Assembly (NCBI GenBank): GCA_964545715.1
Contig: CAZJHX010000011.1
Location: 1-64,000, forward strand
Direction of reading: 5' to 3'
DNA: 64,000 bases
Source: CAZJHX01 sp964545715
GTDB taxonomy: Bacteria; Myxococcota_A; UBA9042; GCA-2863065
Positions within the stretch are counted from its first letter, which is position 1; every line of letters starts with the position of its first letter. The position numbers and the translations under genes are program-made. Of this stretch, positions 1 through 8,657 are shown piece after piece. Under the pieces are notes generated by a model. The model was not told where the DNA came from and did no database searches. It worked only from the letters and a program-made list of their open reading frames with translations.

Positions 1-63
1 TCGCCCGCCTTGGCGGCGAACGGCGTCGCCGCGCGGGTAGGAACGAATTTCCGACTTCGACCA

Positions 64-1617
64 CTAGCGGACCCAGAGGTAGAGGGTCCAGGCGCTCTCG
101 CGATACCAGCCCGAGTTTCCGCAGCAGCCCAGGCCCTCGGCGGTGTCCGTGCTGCCCTGGCCGCACTCGTTGTTGAACAGGTAGCCCCACTTGATGCCGC
201 CGTTGGTGTTCTCGAAGCTGGTCTGGTTGAAGTAGGGACCGGATCGCCAGCACAGGCCGTTGCCGTTGGTCGTCTGCGTGATGGTGTGATCGGTGAAGGG
301 CGCCGCAGTCCAGGGCACGGTCTGGTTGCCGCCCTCGTTGCCGGTCTTGTTGCCCTGGGCGTTGCTCAGCGCCGTGTATGCGGTCGAGTTGATCGTGCGC
401 TTGAAGGCGCCCTTGGTCACGTCGGTCCACGTTTGCGAGGCCGTCATACGCAGCTCGGAGCCGATCAGGGTGCTGTACCCCAGGTTGACCATGTGGCCGT
501 CGTTGGTCGTAGCGTCGGTCTCGTTCATCAGCACGTTGGCCTGGCTCCACCCCGACCAGTTGCTGACCGACAGTGGTGAGCCGAAGCCGCTGTTTTTGGC
601 CTGCTTCATCACGAGCGTCCAGCCGCCGAGATCGGTGGTCATGTCGCAGTAGGCCTGGAAGGGGGCCGCAGGTCCCGCGCCATCCGGATCCAGCCAGTAT
701 TTTCCGTCCCCGACAGAGCCGCCGCCGGTCAGCAGCGCCAGGCACGACAGGCCCGGATCGTCGGAGCTTTGGCCCGCCGTCTTGCAATCGCCGTCCACGC
801 AGACGCCTTTCTCGCATTGAGTGCCCGTCGTCCCACAGCCGTTTCCGCACGCGTCGGTGGCGGGGGCGCCGCAGGCCGTGGCGCTGGGATCGGCGCACTG
901 CGCGGGGTTGGGCCCGGTCCCGGTCGCCGGGCAGGACTTGCCGCAGGCGTCGGCGGTGTTGTTGCCGCAGGGCACGCTGGACGGATCCGGACACGTACCG
1001 CTGCAGACCACGAGGCCCTGGAGGTCCTTGCCGTCGCACACGTACAGTCGCTTCTCGACCGGGTCAAAGTGCACGGCGCCGGCGCTCTCGGCGTTACAGA
1101 CCGGCGCCTGGCTGGTGACCAGAACGCCGCCGGGTGCGCACGTCCAGGCGCCGTCCACCCGCTTGAGCACGTCTCCGTCCGCACAACCCGGGCCGGCGAG
1201 GTGCGTAAAGCCGACGCAGCCCGTGCACGCGAGGCTGGTTGCAGAGTCCGCCGAGATCGCGCGCAGCGCTGCCAAAGCAAGCGGCGTTGAGCGCAGCGGC
1301 TGCCGTGCAAGCTCGGGCTCCGAGCCCACCTGAACGCCGATCCACACTTGTGGTTGGTCGACTAGAATCGCGGCCGGAACGGCCTCCAGCGCCACTTGAA
1401 ACACCCCGTCGGCCACTGTGACGCCGGGGTTGTTCAGCGTCTTCTCGTACAAGACGGTCTGCCCCTCGACCACGGCCTGGTCGTACAGGGTGAAGGTCAT
1501 CGCGTACTGGCCATCGACCGGCTCGCCGCCGTCGCCGCGCAGCTGTCCCTGCACCGCAACCGGCCCCGACTGCACGGACGCCAGGCCCGCGAGAAGCGCC
1601 AACAGTGAATGTGTCAT
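64..1617 (-). CDS. Secreted protein with C-terminal fibrinogen-like domain
   Basis: Predicted exported protein of 517 residues. The start at 1617 is chosen because it begins a clean signal peptide (MTHSLLALLAGLASVQSG); an upstream in-frame ATG would overlap the divergent gene. Residues about 20-140 form a beta-rich domain (TFTLYDQ...RSTPLALAALRA) that resembles modules seen in large exported myxobacterial proteins. Residues about 190-280 are a Cys-rich linker with repeated CG/CP pairs. The C-terminal 230 residues carry fibrinogen-related marks: YWLDPDG, AYCDM, GGWTLVMK and a final Cys-rich stretch ending in WTLYLWVR. Fibrinogen-like domains usually bind sugars or proteins at the surface, so adhesion or recognition is an inference. 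It is divergent from the hydrolase gene, with only 21 bp between the two starts. Confidence 0.8.
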   Translation of the reverse strand: MTHSLLALLAGLASVQSGPVAVQGQLRGDGGEPVDGQYAMTFTLYDQAVVEGQTVLYEKTLNNPGVTVADGVFQVALEAVPAAILVDQPQVWIGVQVGSEPELARQPLRSTPLALAALRAISADSATSLACTGCVGFTHLAGPGCADGDVLKRVDGAWTCAPGGVLVTSQAPVCNAESAGAVHFDPVEKRLYVCDGKDLQGLVVCSGTCPDPSSVPCGNNTADACGKSCPATGTGPNPAQCADPSATACGAPATDACGNGCGTTGTQCEKGVCVDGDCKTAGQSSDDPGLSCLALLTGGGSVGDGKYWLDPDGAGPAAPFQAYCDMTTDLGGWTLVMKQAKNSGFGSPLSVSNWSGWSQANVLMNETDATTNDGHMVNLGYSTLIGSELRMTASQTWTDVTKGAFKRTINSTAYTALSNAQGNKTGNEGGNQTVPWTAAPFTDHTITQTTNGNGLCWRSGPYFNQTSFENTNGGIKWGYLFNNECGQGSTDTAEGLGCCGNSGWYRESAWTLYLWVR

Positions 1618-1638
1618 GACCCGGACTATACTACGGCG

Positions 1639-2403
1639 ATGTCCGACCGGCTTCTGTCCATTCTCAACCATCCGCTGATCGCGCAGCGATACTTCTTTCC
1701 CCAGCGTGTGCCTCTACCGGACGCGATCTCGGTGCCCACAGAGGTCGGCCCGCTGGCGTGCTGGCGTTCCGCGCCCCCCTCTGACCAGCCGGTGCTGCTG
1801 CACTTTCACGGCAACGGCGAGCTGGTCCACCACTGGCGGGACATCGCGCCTATCGTGCAGAGCATGGGCTACCAGCTGTTTCTGGCCGAGTATCGTGGCT
1901 ACGGCGGCTCGGCGGGTCAGCCCTATCTGGGCGCCATGCTGGACGACGTGCCGGCCATCGTGGAGGCCGTCGGCGTACCGGCGGATCGCATTGTGGTCTT
2001 TGGCCGCTCGGTGGGCTCGATCTTCGCCATCGAGGCCGCCCACCGCTTCAGCGACATCGCCGGGCTGGTGCTGGAGAGCGGCATATCGTCGGTGCTGGAG
2101 CGCCTGGCGATCCGCGTGGAGCCTCACGAGCTGGGCTGCACCCGCGACGAGCTGGAGGCCGCCGTGCGCTCCCGCGTCGACCACCACGCCAAGCTGTCCG
2201 CCTACACCGGCCCCTTGCTGGTGATGCACGCCGAGCACGATCACCTGGTCGGCATCGAGCACGCAGAAGAAAACTACGCCTCGGCCGCCTCGCAGCCCAA
2301 GGAGCTCGTCCGCTTCCCGCGCGGCGACCACAACTCGATCATGGCCGCCAATATGAACGAGTACATGGCCAACTTGAACCGCTTCTTGAGCGCCTGCACC
2401 TAA
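1639..2403 (+). CDS. Alpha/beta hydrolase
   Basis: Cytoplasmic alpha/beta-hydrolase of 254 residues, like the small BAAT/S33-type serine hydrolases. Visible marks are an oxyanion-hole segment HFHGNGE near residue 57, the nucleophile elbow GRSVGS with Ser124, an acidic residue in HAEHDHLV, and a final histidine in RGDHNSI. The start MSDRLL at 1639 is preferred over an upstream ATG that would overlap the divergent gene. Its stop overlaps the next gene's first possible start (TAATG), which suggests co-translation with the FHA protein. The substrate cannot be read from sequence; esterase or thioesterase activity is most likely. Confidence 0.8.
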   Translation: MSDRLLSILNHPLIAQRYFFPQRVPLPDAISVPTEVGPLACWRSAPPSDQPVLLHFHGNGELVHHWRDIAPIVQSMGYQLFLAEYRGYGGSAGQPYLGAMLDDVPAIVEAVGVPADRIVVFGRSVGSIFAIEAAHRFSDIAGLVLESGISSVLERLAIRVEPHELGCTRDELEAAVRSRVDHHAKLSAYTGPLLVMHAEHDHLVGIEHAEENYASAASQPKELVRFPRGDHNSIMAANMNEYMANLNRFLSACT

Positions 2404-2864
2404 TGGTCGGTGCGTCCCGTGAACTTCTGTGGGTTCTAGACTATGATCGGGCCGTGGCACAGTTCGTCCTGCGACTTAAAGGCCGTGAGATCCTCCGACA
2501 CGAGATCTCGCAGATGACCACCCGTATCGGCCGCGACCCCACCAATGAGCTCGTCATCGACAACCCCGGAGTCTCTCGAATACACGCTGCAGTGGTCTTC
2601 GAGGATCCGGACTTCGTCCTGATGGATCAGGGCTCGGCCAACGGGGTGCATGTCAACGGGGAGCGCATCCAGATGCGTCGCCTGCGCGAGGGCGATCGTG
2701 TGGAGATCGGCAAGTTCGAGCTGCTCTTCAACCTGGATGAGACCGAGATGGCCAAGACGCTGCTGGGCGGCCTGGTGATCGAGGAACCCAGCCGCCCTCA
2801 CCCGGTGCGCACTGTCCGGGTCAAGTCCATCACCGCCGAAGATTTGGAAGCCCACGAGGACTGA
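2403..2864 (+). CDS. FHA-domain protein
   Basis: Single forkhead-associated domain, a phosphothreonine-binding module. The canonical residues are all present: GRDPTNELVI (Gly43, Arg44), SRIHAAVV (Ser58, His61) and SANGVHVNG (Asn80). About 35 residues follow the FHA core with no other domain. Two starts are possible. ATG at 2403 overlaps the previous stop and adds a 17-residue leader unlike the family. GTG at 2454 gives MAQFVLRLKGREI, the usual way such proteins begin. I keep the coupled ATG as the outer limit but think GTG 2454 is plausible. It probably reads phosphorylation by Ser/Thr kinases such as the large kinase at 36852, which is an inference. Confidence 0.85.
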   Translation: MVGASRELLWVLDYDRAVAQFVLRLKGREILRHEISQMTTRIGRDPTNELVIDNPGVSRIHAAVVFEDPDFVLMDQGSANGVHVNGERIQMRRLREGDRVEIGKFELLFNLDETEMAKTLLGGLVIEEPSRPHPVRTVRVKSITAEDLEAHED

Positions 2865-2886
2865 CGTCCATCAGGCGGCGTGGCTG

Positions 2887-4080
2887 TTGCTGGCGCTTCT
2901 GACGGCGGGGTGCGCGACGAGCCAGACCTGGTGTCTGACCGGCGCGACTGTCCTGGACCCCGCGGCGCGGACGGATCGGGTCGCCAACATCGTGATTCAG
3001 GGCGACACGATCGTCGCCGTGGCTGAAGAGGCGGCTTGCCCGGGTCGCACGGTGGACGCGCGCGGCAAGTTTGTAATGCCCGGGCTGATCAGCGCGCACT
3101 CCCACAGCTTTCGGAATCCGTCGCCGACCGGGAAGGCGCACGAGGACCGAGGGCGCGTCGAGTTTGCGCGGCTGGTGTTGCGCGCCGGCGTGATGGCCGT
3201 GCTGGATCTCGGCGCTCGGTCCAAGACGCTCTTTGTGGCCCGCGACCAGGTGCGCGACTCGTTGGACCACGCCCGGCTGTTTGCCGCCGGCTTCATCTTT
3301 GTGCCGCGCAAAGGTGTGGTGTCGGACGCTGAAGCCGCCGCCGCCGTGGCCGCTTATGCCGAAAGAAAGCCGGACGTGATCAAGCTGTTGTTCCAGGGCG
3401 GCGAGGTGGCGCCGTTCGTCCGGGCGGCAAGGGTGGCCGGGTACAAGACGGTGGTGCACATCCACAAATGGACGCAGGTGCGCAAGGCCGTGGACGCCGG
3501 CGCGACGGCGATTACGCACCTCGAAGATGAGGCGGTGATCGACGACGAGCTCGTCGCCAGGATGGTGGTCCAAAAGACGATCTCCATCCCGACCATGGCG
3601 GTGCAATGCGACCTGTCGCGCATCGCCAAGACCCCGTCCCTGCTGGACGATCCGCTGCTTGCACGGCTGACCGGGCCGGCGCTGCGAGCGGAGTACCGCG
3701 CGGTGGACCGCTACGACCGCAAGGGGCGGCACTGGGTGCGCTGGCAGACGGCGGGCTGCACACCGCACAACATGGTGTCGCTAGGTAAGCTGGCGGCGGC
3801 CGGCGTGCCGATTCTGGCCGGCCCGGACAGCAACAACCTGGGCGTGTTTCAGGGCTTTTCGGTGCATCGGGAGCTGGAGCTGATGGTGGAGGCCGGCATG
3901 ACGCCGTGGCAGGCCCTGGAGGCCGGGACGCTGGGGCCTGCGCGCTTTCTGGGCATCCCGTGGGGCGTGACCGCGGGCGCTCCTGCCAATCTGCTGGTCC
4001 TGGACGCCAGCCCGCTGGACCGCATCGCCAACACGCGCCGTATTCATCGCGTCGTTTATCGCGGGCGTCAGGTGCCTTGA
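2887..4080 (+). CDS. Amidohydrolase-family lipoprotein
   Basis: Metal-dependent amidohydrolase with a TIM-barrel fold, like the imidazolonepropionase/prolidase-type group. The TTG start gives a short hydrophobic leader ending in LTAGC, a lipobox, so the enzyme is probably anchored outside the cytoplasm. No ATG or GTG exists further upstream in frame, and the leader lacks the usual positive charge, so the start is uncertain. Metal-site residues visible are HSHS (His71, His73), the likely carboxylated Lys166 in DVIKLLF, HIH (His191, His193), His211 in THLED and Asp314 in LAGPDSN. It starts 22 bp after the FHA gene and is probably co-transcribed with it. The substrate is unknown. Confidence 0.8.
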   Translation: MLALLTAGCATSQTWCLTGATVLDPAARTDRVANIVIQGDTIVAVAEEAACPGRTVDARGKFVMPGLISAHSHSFRNPSPTGKAHEDRGRVEFARLVLRAGVMAVLDLGARSKTLFVARDQVRDSLDHARLFAAGFIFVPRKGVVSDAEAAAAVAAYAERKPDVIKLLFQGGEVAPFVRAARVAGYKTVVHIHKWTQVRKAVDAGATAITHLEDEAVIDDELVARMVVQKTISIPTMAVQCDLSRIAKTPSLLDDPLLARLTGPALRAEYRAVDRYDRKGRHWVRWQTAGCTPHNMVSLGKLAAAGVPILAGPDSNNLGVFQGFSVHRELELMVEAGMTPWQALEAGTLGPARFLGIPWGVTAGAPANLLVLDASPLDRIANTRRIHRVVYRGRQVP

Positions 4081-4163
4081 TCGCCGGTTGGTACGGCCAT
4101 TGCTGTGAGTAGTGGCGGTCTGGGGCCCTTTCACCCCGCCTGAACACGTTGGATGCTGAAATC

Positions 4164-5279
4164 ATGAGTAATTTAGAGCGCTTGCTGGTTGTCGCCGCGA
4201 CTGTGACATTAGCGCTGACTGCGCCAGGGTGTGACGAAAGTCCCATCGAAGACGGCGCCGAGATGTCGACAAAGCGGCTTGGTCACACCGCCACCCGCCT
4301 GGTCGATGGGCGCGTGCTCGTGGTCGGTGGCGACCCCGACGGCGCGTCTGCCGAGCTGTACGATCCCGACGCTAACAGCTGGTCGTCCACGGCGTCCACG
4401 GGCACGGTCCGGTCGAGCCATGCGGCCATGCGGCTGGGCGACGGACGCGTGCTGATCTTCGGCGGTGACGAGGTGCAGCCCGGCACCACGATGACGGTCC
4501 AGGTCTTCGATCCACAGCAAGAGACCTGGACGTCGGCGCAGCCCGTCGGCACTGCGTCCATCCACACGCGCACGGCCACACTGCTGAACAACGGCGTGGT
4601 GCTGTTGGCAGGCGGGCAGGGGCCCGAGGGCAATGTCGATCTCGCGGGGCTGTACGATCCGGCCAACGGCGCCTGGTCGCCGACGACGCCGCTGCTGCAG
4701 ACGCACGCGTTTCACACCGCCACCGCGCTCAACGACGGCCGCGTGCTGATCGCGGGTGGTGCCCAGAAGTATGGCAAACCGGCCGCCGCAGAGCTGTTCG
4801 ACCCGCAGACGGAGACCTGGTCGCCGGCGGGCGCCATGGTGCAGCAGCGCTTCCACCACGAGGCGGTCCGACTGAGCGACGGCCGGGTGATCGTGGCCGG
4901 TGGCAAGGGCTTTGAGCAGGCGTATAAGCCCCCGTCCATCACATCCGTCGAGCTGTACGACCCGGCCACCAACACATGGCAGTCCACGGGCTCGATGAAC
5001 GCCGCGCGCACGGGTCACACACTGACCCTGCTTGCCGACGGCAGCCCGGTGGTGACCGGTGGTGACAAGCACGACCTGCTGGAGACCTACAGCGTCTCCA
5101 ATGGCAAGTGGCACCAGGAGGGCGACCTGGACCGCTGGCGCCACGACCACACGGCGACCCTGCTGGAAAACGGCCGGCTGCTTGTGACGGGCGGCATGAC
5201 GAAGAACAGCGCGTGGGGCTTCTTGGACAACGGCACCACAAACGACGCCACAGATACGACCGAGCTCTACACGCCCTAG
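4164..5279 (+). CDS. Kelch-repeat lipoprotein (seven-bladed propeller)
   Basis: Lipoprotein of 371 residues. The leader MSNLERLLVVAATVTLALTA ends in a PGC lipobox-like site; a slightly earlier ATG at 4149 adds five residues. Seven repeats follow, each with the pattern H-T-A-T-x-L-x-(D/N)-G-R-(V/L)-L-(V/I)-x-G-G followed by YDP and W. That number fits one closed seven-bladed kelch/galactose-oxidase-type beta-propeller. No galactose-oxidase copper residues are evident, so a binding role at the cell surface is more likely than catalysis. Its last four bases overlap the convergent lipoprotein gene. Confidence 0.85.
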   Translation: MSNLERLLVVAATVTLALTAPGCDESPIEDGAEMSTKRLGHTATRLVDGRVLVVGGDPDGASAELYDPDANSWSSTASTGTVRSSHAAMRLGDGRVLIFGGDEVQPGTTMTVQVFDPQQETWTSAQPVGTASIHTRTATLLNNGVVLLAGGQGPEGNVDLAGLYDPANGAWSPTTPLLQTHAFHTATALNDGRVLIAGGAQKYGKPAAAELFDPQTETWSPAGAMVQQRFHHEAVRLSDGRVIVAGGKGFEQAYKPPSITSVELYDPATNTWQSTGSMNAARTGHTLTLLADGSPVVTGGDKHDLLETYSVSNGKWHQEGDLDRWRHDHTATLLENGRLLVTGGMTKNSAWGFLDNGTTNDATDTTELYTP

Positions 5280-6121
5280 ATCGGCGCGGCGTTCAGAGTG
5301 CCCGCGGCCTTCAGCGGCAAGAGGTCCTTTGCCGGAATCACGCCGCCCAGCACCTGGCCGTCGAAGCTCTCGACGGACCATGTGCCGTCGAAGGTGCCCT
5401 CCTCGTTGAGCGTGGCCTCGGCCTCACCGTCGAACTGGTAGGACAGCAGCCCGCCGTAGACGATCACCTCGCCCTCCAGCAGCTTGGCTGTGATCACCCC
5501 GGTCTCGGGGTTGAACGTGCCGCTCATCTTCAGCGTGAAGGGGTTGTCGCTGGCTTCTCCCGTCATCTCGCCCGACACGATCAGCTTGCTGTTGAAGCAC
5601 TTGATCTCAAAGGACATGTCGCCGCTGGTTTTGAACTCGATGGGGATCACACCCACGATGGAGAAGTCGCCTTTGCCCGAGAACTTGCCGGCCCACTGCT
5701 CGGCCAGATCCAGGCCTTCGCAGCCTGCCGACGGGTCGGGGCTGCATACGCCGGCAGTGCACAGATCGCCTGACTCGCACTCGCCGCAGGTGCCGTCGCA
5801 GCCGTCGGTGCCGCAGTCCTTGCCCTCGCAGCTGGGTACGCACGGCACGTCCTCGGGCGGGCCCGTGTCCACAACCGCGGGGCCGGTGTCCTCGACGGCC
5901 GGCCCGGCATCGGGCGTGGGCGGCGGGCCGGTGTCGGTGATTGTGTCCTGCGCCTTTGGATCCGTCTCGCCGGCGTCGTAGGTCACCCCGGCGTCCGGCG
6001 AATACGCGCCGGTGTCGGGCAGGATGATGTCGAAGCCCGGATCGCCGCTCTCCTGGGCGGGGGGCGGATCATCTCCACAGGCGGTGGCCAGTAGGGCCGC
6101 TACAACCAATGCTGCTCGCAT
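5276..6121 (-). CDS. Hypothetical lipoprotein with Asp/Pro-rich linker
   Basis: I do not recognise a named family. The leader MRAALVVAALLATAC is a lipoprotein signal with Cys15 as the lipidation site. A low-complexity linker rich in D, T, G and P (repeated EDTGP and VVDTGPP) spans about residues 18-90. It is followed by a cysteine cluster (CEGKDCGTDGCDGTCGEC, near 92-120) of a type common in myxobacterial surface proteins. The remaining 150 residues look like a beta-rich lipocalin-like or translocated domain with the phrase GDMSFEIK and paired glycine/phenylalanine turns. It is the last gene of the minus-strand run that starts at prs and overlaps the kelch gene tail by 4 bp. Confidence 0.75.
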   Translation of the reverse strand: MRAALVVAALLATACGDDPPPAQESGDPGFDIILPDTGAYSPDAGVTYDAGETDPKAQDTITDTGPPPTPDAGPAVEDTGPAVVDTGPPEDVPCVPSCEGKDCGTDGCDGTCGECESGDLCTAGVCSPDPSAGCEGLDLAEQWAGKFSGKGDFSIVGVIPIEFKTSGDMSFEIKCFNSKLIVSGEMTGEASDNPFTLKMSGTFNPETGVITAKLLEGEVIVYGGLLSYQFDGEAEATLNEEGTFDGTWSVESFDGQVLGGVIPAKDLLPLKAAGTLNAAPI

Positions 6122-6130
6122 CGGCGCATT

Positions 6131-6406
6131 CTAGCAGATCAGGCGCAGGGTTTTCTGACGACTCGCCTGTCCGCGGATGAGCTCCACGTCCGCCTTTTTC
6201 AGCCCAAAATGCTTGGCGGCCCAGGCGATCAGCGCTTTGTTGGCTTTGCCGTCCACCGGGGGCGCGGCCAGACGGACTTTCAGCCGGTCCCCGTGCATTC
6301 CCACGGCCTCTGTCTTTTTGGCGCCCGGTTGAACATGTACGCCAACCAGCACCCCATCCTTAGTACGAACGGCCGCGCCGGCGGCGATGAGGGCCTCCAG
6401 GGTCAC
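6131..6406 (-). CDS. DUF167 / YggU family protein
   Basis: Small cytoplasmic protein of 91 residues in the UPF0235 (DUF167, YggU) family. The signature is the order VQPGAKKTEAVG, then LKVRLAAPPVDGKANKALI, then a C-terminal LIRGQASRQKTL. The length equals the usual family length. The biochemical function of the family is not established. It starts with GTG in a GTGA overlap with the stop of the upstream membrane protein gene, so translation is probably coupled. Confidence 0.9.
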   Translation of the reverse strand: MTLEALIAAGAAVRTKDGVLVGVHVQPGAKKTEAVGMHGDRLKVRLAAPPVDGKANKALIAWAAKHFGLKKADVELIRGQASRQKTLRLIC

Positions 6407-7452
6407 TGAGCATCGCGGAGCTCACGCTGCCAAAGCTGCTCCTGCTCTTGCTGGATTCTCATCATCTCCATCTGGGACTTGGCGCGCAGGAAATACGTGT
6501 ACGCGGTGGCCGCGGTCGTGGCGATGTATATGGCGACCAGGCCGCCACGGCCCTCGGATTGCGCGGTCAGCAGCTCGCCGTCGTGCTCGATCTCCACGAC
6601 CGCAAACACGTCCTCCAGCTTGTGCTTGGCCAGCGTCAGCGGCAGCACCGCCTCGGCGGGGCCGACCTCTCGGAACCTCTCGAGCGCCTCGGAGATGGCG
6701 TCCCGCGCCTTGTCGTGCGCTTCCAGCACCGAGCCCGCCATCCGGGCCAGCGCCGTGGGCTTGCCGATGATCGCCGAGGTAAACGTGCCGGTCGGCTCCA
6801 GCGCTACAGCGCCGCCTTCCACATCACCGCCCATCGGCAGCGCCGCCTCGCCGCCAAAGCTGACGATCAGGCTGCCGTCGTCCACCTCGTCCAGCGCCTT
6901 CTCGTGCAGCGCGACGTCCACCGACTTGGCTTCGCCCGCCGCCAAATCCAACGTCGCCTGCAGACCCCGCTCGTCGCCGATGAGCAGACCGTCGTTGAGC
7001 TTGGCCATGTACGCCCCGGACGGCATCCGCGCGACCGTCCTGCCGGCGTACTCGGCAGCCTCGCCCTTCAGCGAGCCGTCAAAGTCGCCCTCCAACCACA
7101 GCCCCACCATGCCCCTGGAGGGCGCCATCCACAGCTGAGCGCGCTTAGCCGCCAGCAGATCGATACCCAGGTGTTTCTTGCCGGCCGCCGACAGCGCGGC
7201 GCGTGTCCCTTCCGGGTCCTTGGCCTCAAACAGCCCCATGTTCTTGTCGATAAGGGCGTCGAGAATCCACTCGGCGTCAAACGACATGACGACGCTGCCC
7301 TGCTCGGGCGCCTGCGCCAGGTGCTCCAGGTGAAAGTCCTTGAGGTCGGGGCCGCTGGGCGCCGCCATCGTCTTGCCGGCCCACCAGCCCAGGCCACCGC
7401 TGATCAAGCCCGCCCAGATGATCCCGACGACGACCAGCGAAGGCTTGCGCAC
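6403..7452 (-). CDS. Hypothetical protein with membrane helices at both ends
   Basis: Unrecognised protein of 349 residues. An N-terminal membrane helix (about residues 6-29, VVVGIIWAGLISGGLGWWAG) is followed by a soluble domain of some 270 residues and a second helix near 308-325. The tail is charged and Gln/Glu-rich and looks like a short coiled coil (QMEMMRIQQEQEQLWQREL). The middle contains DAEWILDAL and GLLIGDERGLQATLDLA, reminiscent of DUF3352-like periplasmic proteins, but I would not assign it. The GTG start overlaps the thiI stop (TAGTG), placing it in the prs-thiI operon. Confidence 0.75.
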   Translation of the reverse strand: MRKPSLVVVGIIWAGLISGGLGWWAGKTMAAPSGPDLKDFHLEHLAQAPEQGSVVMSFDAEWILDALIDKNMGLFEAKDPEGTRAALSAAGKKHLGIDLLAAKRAQLWMAPSRGMVGLWLEGDFDGSLKGEAAEYAGRTVARMPSGAYMAKLNDGLLIGDERGLQATLDLAAGEAKSVDVALHEKALDEVDDGSLIVSFGGEAALPMGGDVEGGAVALEPTGTFTSAIIGKPTALARMAGSVLEAHDKARDAISEALERFREVGPAEAVLPLTLAKHKLEDVFAVVEIEHDGELLTAQSEGRGGLVAIYIATTAATAYTYFLRAKSQMEMMRIQQEQEQLWQRELRDAQ

Positions 7453-8657
7453 TATTTGCGCTCCGGAAGCTCGAGCAACGTGGCCTCGGCAAGCGCTTTA
7501 GCTTCAAGCTCGCCCGGCTGGATCTCGGCCTCCAGCTTGTCCAGGTTTTCGATGCTGCCGCGCAGCTCGGGGTGCTTGGGCACAAATAAGGAGCAGCAGT
7601 CGTCAAACGGCAGAATCGACGTCTCGTACGTGTCGATCTTGCGCGCCAGCTCGATGGTCTCGACCTTGTCGTACGTGATCAGCGGGCGCAGGACCGGGCG
7701 GTTGGCCACCGAGCCGATCACGTGCAGGTTGGGCACCGTCTGGCTGGCCACCTGGCCCAGGCTCTCTCCGGTGATCAGCGCCTGATGCTTGTGGCGCGCC
7801 GCGATCTTGTCCGCGATGCGAAACATGGAGCGCCGGTACAACAGCACCAGCTGATCGCCCGGCGCCTTGTCGCGGTATTGCTCTTGAATCGCCGTCAGCT
7901 CCACCGTCCACAGGCGCAGGCGGCGCTGCGGGCGCCCCAGGCGTCCGGCCAGAGTGACCACTTTTTCGTGCGCTTGCGGCCCGGTGTATGGCGGTGACAG
8001 GAACGTGATCGCGTCGATCGCCACGCCCCGCTTCTGGGTGAGCCAGCCCGCGACCGGCGAGTCGATCCCGCCGCTGAGCAACAGCAGCGCCCGCCCGTTG
8101 CTGCCGACCGGCAGGCCGCCGACGCCCTTGACCTGGGCGCCGTAGATAAAGCCGATGTCGGTGCGGATCTCCACGCGCAGGGTCAGGTCCGGGTCGTGGA
8201 TGTCGACCTCCAGGCCGTCCTGCGCCTCCCAGACCGCGCTGCCCAGGCGCTGGTTGCACTGGATCGAGGTCAGCGGAAACTGCTTGTCCGCCCGCCGCGT
8301 TTCGATCTTGAACGTCTTGTGTCGCCGCCGCCGGTGAACCTCCGCATAGGCCACCACCGCCTCGGTCAGGCTCTTGGGCGTGGGGTCGCGGATGATCTCC
8401 ACCGGACCGGCCCACACGACGCCAAAAACGGCGGCCAGGGCCTCGGCTGCGCTTTGCGGATCCTCGATGCGACCATCCGCGGCTTTTGGGACCGCCAGAA
8501 AGCGGCCGTATGGGCGCGTCAGCTTCAGGTCAGGGGCCACCCGATTGAGCGTGCGCTCCAGGTTGCCGGCCAGGGAGTCCAAAAAGAACTGCTTGCGCCC
8601 CTTCTTCAGAAAGATCTCGCCGTAGCGGACCAGGATGCCGGAGGCGGAGGCCGTCAT
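7452..8657 (-). CDS. thiI: tRNA 4-thiouridine synthase ThiI, without rhodanese domain
   Basis: ATP-dependent sulfurtransferase that makes 4-thiouridine in tRNA; in many bacteria it also supplies sulfur for thiamine thiazole. The 401-residue protein has the ferredoxin-like/THUMP region (about 60-170) and the PP-loop SGGIDSPVAGW (195-205). It ends at about 400 residues, so the C-terminal rhodanese domain of the E. coli enzyme (482 residues) is absent. That form normally works with a dedicated cysteine desulfurase, and exactly such a gene lies directly upstream with an ATGA overlap (8654-8657). The pairing mirrors NifZ-ThiI of Bacillus subtilis. Confidence 0.92.
   Translation of the reverse strand: MTASASGILVRYGEIFLKKGRKQFFLDSLAGNLERTLNRVAPDLKLTRPYGRFLAVPKAADGRIEDPQSAAEALAAVFGVVWAGPVEIIRDPTPKSLTEAVVAYAEVHRRRRHKTFKIETRRADKQFPLTSIQCNQRLGSAVWEAQDGLEVDIHDPDLTLRVEIRTDIGFIYGAQVKGVGGLPVGSNGRALLLLSGGIDSPVAGWLTQKRGVAIDAITFLSPPYTGPQAHEKVVTLAGRLGRPQRRLRLWTVELTAIQEQYRDKAPGDQLVLLYRRSMFRIADKIAARHKHQALITGESLGQVASQTVPNLHVIGSVANRPVLRPLITYDKVETIELARKIDTYETSILPFDDCCSLFVPKHPELRGSIENLDKLEAEIQPGELEAKALAEATLLELPERK

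Noticed and set aside
1..63. CCGCC-TT-GGCGG dyad near the left edge as a terminator
   Set aside because: The stem is short and no T run follows on either strand; the remaining 63 bp show nothing else.
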